In this document: positions 26,350 to 33,395 of the stretch, one piece after another
Layout of the letters: each line of letters opens with the position of its first letter
How positions within the stretch are numbered: the stretch's first letter is position 1
Assembly (NCBI GenBank): GCA_965204685.1
Contig: OZ242004.1
Location: 1,674,001 to 1,738,000 of the forward strand
Reading direction: 5' to 3'
DNA: 64,000 nucleotides
Source: Bin87 sp965204685
GTDB lineage: Bacteria > Chloroflexota > Dehalococcoidia > Lucifugimonadales > UBA3495
Notes under the pieces: model-generated
What the model saw: the letters and a program-made list of their open reading frames with translations, nothing else
What the model was told of the DNA's origin: nothing
Databases searched by the model: none
Translations under genes and position numbers: made by a program

Positions 26350-26361
26350 TGTAAAATGCCG
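26329..26361 (+). repeat. 33-bp direct repeat, copy 1 (cbiB 3' end)
   Basis: The last seven cbiB codons including the stop, plus 12 bases downstream (ending GTAAAATGCCG), are identical to 27041-27073. The two copies are 712 bases apart and flank a Uma2 gene. Confidence 0.95.
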
Positions 26362-26395
26362 AAGTGCGGATACGATAGTGACGAGGAGGGACACG

Positions 26396-26977
26396 ATGAT
26401 CGTAATGCGCCACGGGGACCGTATGACTCTCTCCGAGTACCGTCTCACACCGGAGAATGATGGGGTTTGGGATCTGATTGATGGGGTGTTGGAGAAGCAG
26501 CCTCTCGCCACCGTGGTACACCAAATGATCCTCGGCGAACTGTTGATGGGGATCAACGGGTTCGCCGCAGATGCCGATCCCCCTCTGGGGTGCGGGATTA
26601 GCAACGTAGGCGTCGCTTTTTCGGAAACGTTCGCGCCTACGCCCGACATTGTGTATGTATGTGCGGACCAGTTGCACTTGATGCACGGCAGCTTTGTGGA
26701 AGGTATCCCTGATCTGTTGGTCGAGGTCTTGTCGGAGGATCGTGACCGGGATCTCATTCGAAAACGCGACCGGTATGCGGCAGCCGGGGTGCCCGAGTAT
26801 TGGATAGCGGACCCGGTCAACGAGGTCATCCTTGTTTTTTCACTATCCGGCGGGAAATACATCAAACACACCTTTGCTCGTGGCGATACTCTCACCACTT
26901 CCACCATACCGGGATTAGAACTGGAGGTGGAGAAGGTATTTGGGGACCCGATCCTCGCGCAGCTCCGCGGTCAATAA
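26396..26977 (+). CDS. Uma2 family protein, first of an adjacent pair
   Basis: The 193-aa product starts at an ATG with GAGGAGGG upstream. It shows MTLSEYR, APTPDIVYVCADQ near residue 80 and PDLLVEVLSEDRDRD near 104. RKRDRYAAAGVPEYWIADP near 121 carries a migrated lysine in a helix. It is roughly 40 percent similar by eye to the next Uma2 gene. It lies between two exact copies of the cbiB 3' end. Confidence 0.85.
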   Translation: MIVMRHGDRMTLSEYRLTPENDGVWDLIDGVLEKQPLATVVHQMILGELLMGINGFAADADPPLGCGISNVGVAFSETFAPTPDIVYVCADQLHLMHGSFVEGIPDLLVEVLSEDRDRDLIRKRDRYAAAGVPEYWIADPVNEVILVFSLSGGKYIKHTFARGDTLTTSTIPGLELEVEKVFGDPILAQLRGQ

Positions 26978-26988
26978 GCTCACGCCAA

Positions 26989-27028
26989 CGCCTCGCAATG
27001 ACAACCTCCGGCATTCTGAACAGTTACC
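26989..27028. repeat. Half of a family B element
   Basis: CGCCTCGCAATGACAA followed by ATTCTGAACAGTTACC is the inverse of one end of the element at 22581, including its complete 14-base terminal repeat. The other half is missing. It lies just before the second copy of the cbiB end. Confidence 0.8.
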
Positions 27029-27040
27029 GCCGTCGGCATC

Positions 27041-27073
27041 CGGTGGGCCTACTGGCCGTAGTGTAAAATGCCG
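27041..27073 (+). repeat. 33-bp direct repeat, copy 2 (relic of cbiB 3' end)
   Basis: Exact copy of 26329-26361. Here it is not part of a gene. It sits between a half family B element and the second Uma2 gene of the pair. Confidence 0.95.
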
Positions 27074-27103
27074 GCAGGGCAACCGGCTCTTGGAGCGACC
27101 GAG

Positions 27104-27694
27104 ATGACCACCGTACAGCACGGAACCCGGATGACGCTGGCTGAATATCGAGATCTTGAAGAAGCGGTGGATGGGATATGGGAACTGGTCGATGGAGTGC
27201 TGGAGCAAGTGCCCCCACCGAGTTATGACCACCAAAATCTGATTGATTTTCTGGTGAGTATGATCAACCTGTTCCAAATGGGTTTGCCGGCGCCCATCGG
27301 CTGGGCCGTTTCGGGTATCGGCGTGGTTCTCGCCGAGCAACGAGCGCCGACCCCGGATATGGTCTATCTCCGCGCCGAGAGAGGCCACCTGATACAGGGC
27401 AGCTTTGTGGAGGGCATACCAGACCTGATCGTGGAAGCATTGTCCACTGACCGCGCACGGGATTTGGTGATGAAGCGTCAGTGGTATGCAGAGGCGGGAA
27501 TACCCGAGTACTGGGTACTTGACCCTGCTAATGACGTGCTGACGATACTGGATTTGTCCGGCGATCAATATGTCACACGTGCCGCGTTGGGATGTGCCGA
27601 TACCTTGATGACGCCAACGATACCCGGTTTTGCCCTGCCGCTGGCACAGCTTTTCGATAACCCCGGCCGGCGTCTCCCCATTGGCCGGCGGTAA
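27104..27694 (+). CDS. Uma2 family protein, second of an adjacent pair
   Basis: The 196-aa product has MTLAEYRDLEE, APTPDMVYLRAE near residue 81 and GIPDLIVEALSTDRARD near 104. MKRQWYAEAGIPEYWVLDP near 123 follows. Asp, Glu and the helix Lys typical of Uma2 are present, while the residue of the classical ExK is Leu. The start at 27104 has GAGCGACCGAG before it; a start 36 bases earlier is possible. Confidence 0.85.
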   Translation: MTTVQHGTRMTLAEYRDLEEAVDGIWELVDGVLEQVPPPSYDHQNLIDFLVSMINLFQMGLPAPIGWAVSGIGVVLAEQRAPTPDMVYLRAERGHLIQGSFVEGIPDLIVEALSTDRARDLVMKRQWYAEAGIPEYWVLDPANDVLTILDLSGDQYVTRAALGCADTLMTPTIPGFALPLAQLFDNPGRRLPIGRR

Positions 27695-27730
27695 TACTCG
27701 CCCCCGGCGCCAAGCTGTCAGTAGCCCACT

Positions 27731-28870
27731 ATGACTGCCGATGCCCATGGAGGTAATCCCGGCCGCCCCGTTCACGGCGGCATCAAGGAGGCCGAGTTGC
27801 GGGCGCTGGGCCTGCGCCTTGAAGACTGCCTCGATTTCTCCGCCAGCGTCAGCCCCCTGGGCCCGCCGGAGGGTGTCGCCGAGGCCATCGCCGATGTTGA
27901 CCTTACCGCCTATCCCGACCCTCACTGCCTGGCGCTGACCGAGGCCATCGCCGCGCATCATGTCGGCGACGGTGTGGACATCGGCAACGTCATCGTCGGC
28001 AACGGCTCCACTGAGATCATCCACCTGCTGACCCGGGCCTGGATCGGTTCGCCGCCGGCGGGCTGCGCCCAGAGCGCTCTCCTGCTCACTCCCACCTACG
28101 GCGAGTACGACGGCGCCGTCCGGATCTCCGGAGGAACGGTGTCGACACTCACCGCGACCCGGTGCAGCGACGGTTTCGCCTGGGACACGGCTGCCGTGAC
28201 CGCCGCCATCGCCGCCCAGCGGCCGGCTCTCACCTTCATCTGCAACCCTAACAACCCCACCGGCGTGCTGATGGCTCGCGAGCAACTCGCGCACATCGCC
28301 GACGCCGTTGCAGACACGGGCGGTCTGCTGGTGGTGGACGAGGCATATATCAACCTGTCCGAACGCCGCGCCAACGCCGACGTGATCGCACTGGCGGCCC
28401 GGCACGGGTCCATAATCGCACTGCGCTCCATGACCAAGGACTACGCGCTGACCGCGCTGCGGCTGGGCTATGCTGTTGCCAGTGAAGCGGTGATCGCGCA
28501 GTTGGCAGCCCTGCAACCCGACTGGAGCGTCAATGGCCTGGCCCAGGCGGCGGGCCTGGTGGCCATCGCGGACACGGCGTACCTGGAGCGGGCGCGAGCG
28601 GCGGTTGCCGCATCCCGCGATTGCGTGGAGGAACGATTGACCGGCCTGGGCATCCGCTGCTATCCCACCGCGGCCAACTTCGTGCTGGCCCAGGTGGGCG
28701 ACGCAGCGGACTTGCGTGACCGCCTCGCCCGGCGCGGGCTGTTCGTGAGGGACTGCACGTCATTCGGCCTGCCCGACTGCATCCGCATCGGCCTACGTCC
28801 CGTGGATGACTGCGTCAGGCTGGCCGACGCCATCGCCGAAGTAATGGATTCCGGCTCAAGGCCGGAATGA
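27731..28870 (+). CDS. cobD: Threonine-phosphate decarboxylase (CobD-like, PLP aminotransferase fold)
   Basis: The 379-aa protein has the HGGIKEAELRALGL and DFSASVSPLGPP start typical of CobD/CobC. ICNPNNPTGVL near residue 176, VVDEAY near 201 and the PLP lysine in SMTKDYALTALRLGY near 237 follow. CobD makes aminopropanol phosphate, the substrate of CbiB. Histidinol-phosphate aminotransferases are close relatives, but the gene neighbourhood favours CobD. The final residues (SGSRPE) are encoded by a family A repeat arm. Confidence 0.88.
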   Translation: MTADAHGGNPGRPVHGGIKEAELRALGLRLEDCLDFSASVSPLGPPEGVAEAIADVDLTAYPDPHCLALTEAIAAHHVGDGVDIGNVIVGNGSTEIIHLLTRAWIGSPPAGCAQSALLLTPTYGEYDGAVRISGGTVSTLTATRCSDGFAWDTAAVTAAIAAQRPALTFICNPNNPTGVLMAREQLAHIADAVADTGGLLVVDEAYINLSERRANADVIALAARHGSIIALRSMTKDYALTALRLGYAVASEAVIAQLAALQPDWSVNGLAQAAGLVAIADTAYLERARAAVAASRDCVEERLTGLGIRCYPTAANFVLAQVGDAADLRDRLARRGLFVRDCTSFGLPDCIRIGLRPVDDCVRLADAIAEVMDSGSRPE

Positions 28871-28926
28871 CGAAGTGAAGTGGCCGGAATGACGAGATGA
28901 AATCCCCGAATGACGGAGTGAAAGGG
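28862..28926 (+). repeat. Three tandem 21-22-bp repeats
   Basis: Units of the form CCGGAATGACGAAGTGAAGTGG repeat three times with a few changes, beginning inside the last codons of cobD and ending at the ribosome-binding site of the next gene. The unit is half of a family A palindrome that has been multiplied. Confidence 0.85.
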
Positions 28927-28932
28927 AGCAAC

Positions 28933-29562
28933 ATGGGCATCATCTACATCACCAGGCATGGCGAGACCGAGTGGAACGCCGAGGGACGCATCCAGGGCCA
29001 TACCGACGTGCCTCTGTCAGAGCGCGGCCGGGAGCAGGCGCAGATGCTGGCCCGGCGCCTCGCGTCGATACAGATCGACGCCGCCTACTCCTCCGACCTG
29101 GCCCGCGCCGCCGAGACTGCCCGCGTCGCAATGAGTGAACGGGATATCCCCATCACCTTCACCGAAGAGCTGCGCGAATACAGCAAGGGCGTCTTCGAGG
29201 GTCTCACCGAGGCCGAGTACCGCGAGGCCTACCCCGAGCTCTACGAGCCGTCCCTGGAGAACAACCTGGACTTCGCGCCCCCCAACGGCGAGACCATCCG
29301 TGATACCAGCGCCCGCCTGGCCGGCATCGTGCAGCGGGTCAAGCATGACCACATGGACGAGAACGTCCTGCTCGTCGGCCACGGCGGCAGCCTGCGCGCC
29401 GGCATCGTCTCCCTGCTGGACCTCCCCCTGGAGGCCAACTGGAAGTTCGCCATGCACAACTGCTCCCTCACCGTCATCTACACCTACCCCGACAACTGCG
29501 TCATGCACCTCTACAATGACACGTCGCACATCAGCGGCGTGGTGCGGATGTGGGACCGGTAA
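28933..29562 (+). CDS. Histidine phosphatase family (alpha-ribazole phosphatase-like)
   Basis: The 209-aa protein has the RHG motif ITRHGETEWNAEGRIQG at residues 6-22. SSDLARAAETA near 56, the acidic EFxx-like KGVFEGLTEAEY near 83 and VGHGGSLRA near 149 follow. In a block with cobT, cobS, cbiB and cobD it probably removes the phosphate from alpha-ribazole phosphate (CobC). A phosphoglycerate mutase-like role cannot be excluded. The start at 28933 has GGGAGC upstream. Confidence 0.8.
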   Translation: MGIIYITRHGETEWNAEGRIQGHTDVPLSERGREQAQMLARRLASIQIDAAYSSDLARAAETARVAMSERDIPITFTEELREYSKGVFEGLTEAEYREAYPELYEPSLENNLDFAPPNGETIRDTSARLAGIVQRVKHDHMDENVLLVGHGGSLRAGIVSLLDLPLEANWKFAMHNCSLTVIYTYPDNCVMHLYNDTSHISGVVRMWDR

Positions 29563-29648
29563 GCGATCATAGCGCGCCGTAACCTTTCTCAAGCACCCAC
29601 AACCGCACTATAATCAATGACACCCGCGAAGCTTACGGACACGTTCCC

Positions 29649-29975
29649 ATGCACTCCATCCAAATTGACATCCCCGACTGGACGGCTGAACACATCGCCA
29701 TCAAGAGCCGTGATTTGGGCATCAGCGCCAACGAGCTGATAAGGGCGCTGGTCTGCTCCAATGTCAGAACCTACGACCCGCACGGCGCACGTTACTTCAC
29801 CGTTCCGACATCAATGGCGGACCTTTTCCCGAGCGAACGATTCATGGTGGTCGGGCGTCAGGACGAGAGCATCACACTAACGCCGACCGATTACGTTCCA
29901 TTTGAGCAAGCCCTCGAGGCGTTTCGAGCCAACGGACTCAACGAGGAGCAGATCCTCGAGATACTCGCCACATGA
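29649..29975 (+). CDS. Putative antitoxin of PIN pair 2, unfamiliar family
   Basis: The 108-aa protein is collinear with the one at 20692. It shares IPDWTAEH, SRDLGISANELIRALVC, FTVPTSMADLF and a C-terminal EQALEAFRANGLNEEQILEIL helix. A TATAAT lies about 40 bases upstream, as in pair 1. The stop overlaps the PIN gene by four bases. The N-terminal part looks like a DNA-binding ribbon-helix-helix and the rest would wrap the toxin. Confidence 0.75.
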   Translation: MHSIQIDIPDWTAEHIAIKSRDLGISANELIRALVCSNVRTYDPHGARYFTVPTSMADLFPSERFMVVGRQDESITLTPTDYVPFEQALEAFRANGLNEEQILEILAT

Positions 29976-30397
29976 CACCCAAACGCGTTATCTACGACAC
30001 CAGCGCGATCCTATCCTCGATGACTCCCGTTCCCAACCGGGGGTCAATTATTTGGCACTGGATGCAGTCGCGAATGGTCCAGGTCGTCGTATCAGACTAC
30101 CTGATCAACGAACTCATCACCCAATTGACGGAACCGAGGTTCCGCCTGACTTTGGAGCAACAGGATTCCATCATCGCGGAATATCTCCATCACGCCCTGT
30201 CGTTCGACCTGGTTCCGCCGTCTGGCGCCCATTGCAGAGACCTACAGGACATCCCCGTTCTGGACCTTGCCATCTGGCAGCATGTGGACGCCATCATAAC
30301 CACTGACCCGGACCTCCTGGAGCTTGACGGCGAATTCACATTCCGCATAGTCAACCCCGCAGGATTTCAAGAACTACTCACCAACGATCGTGCATGA
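29972..30397 (+). CDS. PIN domain toxin (VapC-like), pair 2
   Basis: The 141-aa paralogue of the toxin at 21024 shares VIYDTSAILSSMTPVPN, SIIWHWM, VVSDYLINEL and RDLQDIPVLDLAIWQHVDAIIT with DPDLL. All PIN acidic positions are present. It is translationally coupled (ATGA) to the upstream antitoxin. The two pairs are 9 kb apart. Confidence 0.88.
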   Translation: MTPKRVIYDTSAILSSMTPVPNRGSIIWHWMQSRMVQVVVSDYLINELITQLTEPRFRLTLEQQDSIIAEYLHHALSFDLVPPSGAHCRDLQDIPVLDLAIWQHVDAIITTDPDLLELDGEFTFRIVNPAGFQELLTNDRA

Positions 30398-30423
30398 CGT
30401 GTCCAAATTGGATGCACCACGCT

Positions 30424-31728
30424 CTAGGACACCGCCCCAATCGCCGCGTCCAATATCTCCGCCGCCAAATCCATCTGCGCCTCCGTCGTGGTGAAGGGCG
30501 GCACGAAGCGCAGCACCGACCCCTGCCGGCGGATGCTCACGATCAGGCCGTTCTCCAGCAGCATCCGGCCGATGCGCTGGCCCTGTTCGTAGGCCGGCTC
30601 CCGGGTCTCCCGATCGGTGACGAACTCGATCCCCTGGAGTAATCCCCGGCCGCGCACGTCGCCAATGAGTTCGTGCCGTTCCTGCAGGCGCAGCAGGTGA
30701 CCCTGCCAGTACCGGCCGATGCGGTCGGCCACGTCCACCAGGTTCTCCTCCAGGATGATGTCCAGGCTGGCGATGGCGGCGTTGCAGGTCAGCGGGTCGT
30801 TGGAATGCGAGTGAGCCACCACCAGGCCGGTGTCCACCGCGTTCACCTCGATCTCGTCGGTGGTGATGGTCGCAGAGATGGCGATGCCGCCGCCGAAGTG
30901 CTTCGAGATGGTGAAGATGTCCGGCACCACCCCCTCGTGCTCCGAGGCCCACATGGTTCCCAGCTTGGCGAGTCCCGTCTGCGCCTCGTCCAGGATCAGC
31001 AGCATCCCCCGCCGTTCGCAGCGCAGCTTCAGCTCCTGCAGCCAGCCCGGCGGCGGTTCGATAACCCCGCCGGCGCTGAACAGTGGCTCGGTGATGACGG
31101 CGGCCATGCGTCCGTCGGCCTGGGCGTCCAATAGCTCGAAGCTGGTGTCCAGGCAGGTGTAGTCGCACGCGGCCCGGTCCCTGCAGAAGGCGCAGCGGTA
31201 GCGGTACGGCGCCATGATGGGATAGTTGCCCGGCGCGTAGGGCCCGTAGCCCCCGTGCCAGCCGGAGAAGGTGACCGCCCGCGCCGCGTCGCTCATGCCG
31301 TGGAAGCTGACCACCGGGCTGGCCACCTCGTAGCCGCCGGTGTAGCGCTTGGCGATGGCCATCGCCGCCTCGTTGGAATCGCTGCCCGAGCCGGAGAACA
31401 GGCTGCGGTTCATGCCCTCCGGCGTGATCTCGGCCAGTCGGCTGGCCAGTATGATCTCCCGGTCGTTGAGGATGGTCATGTGGCTGTGGATCAGCGACTC
31501 GGCGCTTTCCTGCAGGGCCTGCACGATGCGCGGGTGGTTGTGCCCCAGGGCGGCGCACATCTGGCCGGAGTTGAAGTCCAGGTATTCCTTGCCGTTGATG
31601 TCGCGCACCACGGAACCACGCCCCCAGACGAAGATCGGGCCGGTGACGCCGCTGCGGTCCATGCGGCTGCGGAAGCTGTACTTCCGCGCCAGTTCCAGCA
31701 GTTCCTCTTCCGAATAGTTATCGGGCAC
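30424..31728 (-). CDS. Class III aminotransferase, 2,2-dialkylglycine decarboxylase-like
   Basis: The 434-aa PLP enzyme starts at GTG 31728, which has GGAGG eight bases upstream; the ATG at 31761 has none. Key parts are SGSGSDSNEAAMAIAKRYTGG near residue 98, MLLILDEAQTGLAKLGTMW near 237 and the PLP lysine in FTISKHFGGG near 269. GDVRGRGLLQGIEF near 366 follows. The DEAQTG and SAGGVIEPP blocks resemble dialkylglycine decarboxylase. A cluster YRCAFCRDRAACDYTC near residues 169-184 adds four cysteines not usual in the family. Confidence 0.82.
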   Translation of the reverse strand: MPDNYSEEELLELARKYSFRSRMDRSGVTGPIFVWGRGSVVRDINGKEYLDFNSGQMCAALGHNHPRIVQALQESAESLIHSHMTILNDREIILASRLAEITPEGMNRSLFSGSGSDSNEAAMAIAKRYTGGYEVASPVVSFHGMSDAARAVTFSGWHGGYGPYAPGNYPIMAPYRYRCAFCRDRAACDYTCLDTSFELLDAQADGRMAAVITEPLFSAGGVIEPPPGWLQELKLRCERRGMLLILDEAQTGLAKLGTMWASEHEGVVPDIFTISKHFGGGIAISATITTDEIEVNAVDTGLVVAHSHSNDPLTCNAAIASLDIILEENLVDVADRIGRYWQGHLLRLQERHELIGDVRGRGLLQGIEFVTDRETREPAYEQGQRIGRMLLENGLIVSIRRQGSVLRFVPPFTTTEAQMDLAAEILDAAIGAVS

Positions 31729-31867
31729 GGTGGGCCTCCAGGGTTGGCGGGTACGCGCCATTCTAGGGCAGGGGCCGGCGGTGTCAACTGGGCCGGCTTT
31801 CACATGCAATCCGTCAAGCTTGTTGACGTCAAGCCTTACGATGACTAGCATCAAGTAAGGAGACATC

Positions 31868-32110
31868 ATGATTGTCAAAATTACCTCGAAGCGCCAGGTT
31901 ACGTTTCCGGCTCGTGTCCTGGACGCCATGGGCGTGAAGCCCGGAGACCATTTGGAACTTACCGAAGGTCCGGACGGCTTCATCCTGCGACCCAGGCGCA
32001 TCGACTACTCGCGCCTGGGGACTTTGCGAGACAAGATAGCTCCCGGCGCTCCGCCATTCGACATCCGGCAGTTCCGCGCTCAGCCCTATGACCCCTCGCT
32101 TCGGGATTGA
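31868..32110 (+). CDS. AbrB/MazE-type antitoxin
   Basis: The 80-aa protein begins with the SpoVT-AbrB swapped-hairpin domain (KITSKRQVTFPARVLDAMGVKPGDHLEL). A C-terminal stretch (PPFDIRQFRAQ) probably binds the toxin. AAGGAG lies before the ATG. It overlaps the PIN toxin gene by 23 bases. Confidence 0.88.
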   Translation: MIVKITSKRQVTFPARVLDAMGVKPGDHLELTEGPDGFILRPRRIDYSRLGTLRDKIAPGAPPFDIRQFRAQPYDPSLRD

Positions 32111-32486
32111 TACCTCGGTCCTGGTGAGGCTCGCAGTCGGGGAGCCCGAAAGGGATTTCCAGCGCTGTCTCGAAGCGCTTCGCGCCCTGGTCGAGGACGA
32201 AGGGCGTGAAATCTTTGCGTCGAATCAGGTGATCGGCGAAGCCTACATTGCGATCCAGCACCACTACCGGGTGTCGGATGTTGACGCTCGAGTCGCACTG
32301 ATCGATGTGCTGACCAGCGGACTGGTCGCGCCGCTGAATGGTCAGGCCGTGATCCAGGCGCTCCAAACGCGCGAAGGACCGGGGCTTTTCGACAGGCTCA
32401 TCGCCGACGACTATTCACGCGCCGGGCTGGAAACCCTTACGCTGGATCGCCGGATGGGAAACCTGCCCAACGTGCGCAATTTGTAG
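32088..32486 (+). CDS. PIN domain toxin VapC
   Basis: The 132-aa PIN protein has FGIDTSVLVRLAVGE at its N-terminus, a Glu in SNQVIGEAYIAI near residue 49, and FDRLIADDYSRAGLETLTLDRR near 103-124, giving the acidic site. It is the cognate toxin of the AbrB-type antitoxin it overlaps. It belongs to a different PIN subfamily from the two paralogous pairs. Confidence 0.88.
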   Translation: MTPRFGIDTSVLVRLAVGEPERDFQRCLEALRALVEDEGREIFASNQVIGEAYIAIQHHYRVSDVDARVALIDVLTSGLVAPLNGQAVIQALQTREGPGLFDRLIADDYSRAGLETLTLDRRMGNLPNVRNL

Positions 32487-32585
32487 AATCAAATATGCCG
32501 GTTTGCAGGAGAGAAAGATTCGAAAGGCCCTGCCTTGAAGTCGGTATGCATTGACCATAATGAATTATATGTCTAGCATGGCAAC

Positions 32586-32832
32586 ATGAAAGATCACGAT
32601 TGACGTGCAGGGTGATCTCTTGGAGCAGGCAAAGCGACACGCCAGAGAGACCGGGCTTCCGCTGCGGGCGGTGGTCGAGGAAGGGCTGAGAATGGTGTTG
32701 GAGACGCCACCCCAGAGCGGGTACACCCTGCCCGACCTAAGCGTGGGCGACCCCGCACGGCGGGACCCGTTGGAGCAATATTCCGGGCTTGATTTGCGGT
32801 CAATCATCTACGGCGAAACCGAACCCCGCTGA
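32586..32832 (+). pseudogene. VapB-like antitoxin with a one-base insertion at its start
   Basis: The frame from 32605 encodes 75 aa (DLLEQAKRHARETGLPLRAVVEEGL), typical of short VapB antitoxins whose N-terminus normally reads MKITID. Those codons are present as ATGAAAGATCACGATTGAC, with one extra A after the ATG at 32586 that throws it out of frame. Translation could still begin at the GTG at 32605, losing the first strand. No VapC follows. Either a decaying orphan antitoxin or a sequencing slip. Confidence 0.75.
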
Positions 32833-32915
32833 TCGCCGTAGAATTCCAGCTAGCGACGACAAGCGCAGAACTGCCGCGCGTTGTGCTACGATGGCATCAC
32901 GTAGGTGACGTTGTT

Positions 32916-33299
32916 ATGCTCCGCTTCCTCTGGCCCATCCTGCTCATGTTCGGCCCCCAACTGGGGCCGCGCATAGTCAAGTTCGTGCGCGCGCTGTACC
33001 GTCTGCATCGGGATTCCCGCGTTAACCTGCTGCTCAAGCTGCTGATTCCGTTGGCGGTGGTCTACGCCATCTTCCCCGTCGACCTGGTGCGGGACCGCAT
33101 CCCCTACGGCCTGGGCCGGTACGACGACATCATCATCCTGGGGTTGGCGGTCTGGCTTTTCTGGAACCTGTGCCCCCGGGCCGTCGTCCGCGAGCACATG
33201 GGGGAGCCGCCGCCTCCCCGGCCCGAAGACCGCGACCCCGACAGCGTGGTGGATGGGCAGGCCCGCCCCACCGACGATGACGACCAGCGCGCCGGTTGA
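32916..33299 (+). CDS. YkvA/DUF1232-like membrane protein
   Basis: The 127-aa protein has two hydrophobic stretches: LLLKLLIPLAVVYAIFPVDL near residues 36-55 and DDIIILGLAVWLFWNL near 69-84. The FPVDLVRDRIPYGLGRYDD connection is the DUF1232 signature. The C-terminus is acidic and Pro-rich. Function of the family is unknown. I prefer the ATG at 32916, with AGGTGA before it, over one 33 bases earlier. Confidence 0.75.
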   Translation: MLRFLWPILLMFGPQLGPRIVKFVRALYRLHRDSRVNLLLKLLIPLAVVYAIFPVDLVRDRIPYGLGRYDDIIILGLAVWLFWNLCPRAVVREHMGEPPPPRPEDRDPDSVVDGQARPTDDDDQRAG

Positions 33300-33334
33300 C
33301 CCTCCCCGTAATCCAACGATATTGACTCCATGGC

Positions 33335-33358
33335 AGGGGCGAATGATCATTCGCCCCT
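33335..33358. repeat. 24-base perfect palindrome
   Basis: AGGGGCGAATGA is followed directly by its exact reverse complement, then ACGTTTTAG. It is 35 bases after the DUF1232 stop and could end that transcript or act as a cruciform-forming repeat. Shorter relatives lie at 9554 and 13341. Confidence 0.8.
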
Positions 33359-33395
33359 ACGTTTTAGTCGTGCCTCCACGCGCCCAGGATGCGTT

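Noticed and set aside
28862..28926. CRISPR or iteron-type origin repeats
   Set aside because: Only three contiguous units, derived from the family A palindrome and overlapping a stop codon; no DnaA boxes or replication gene.
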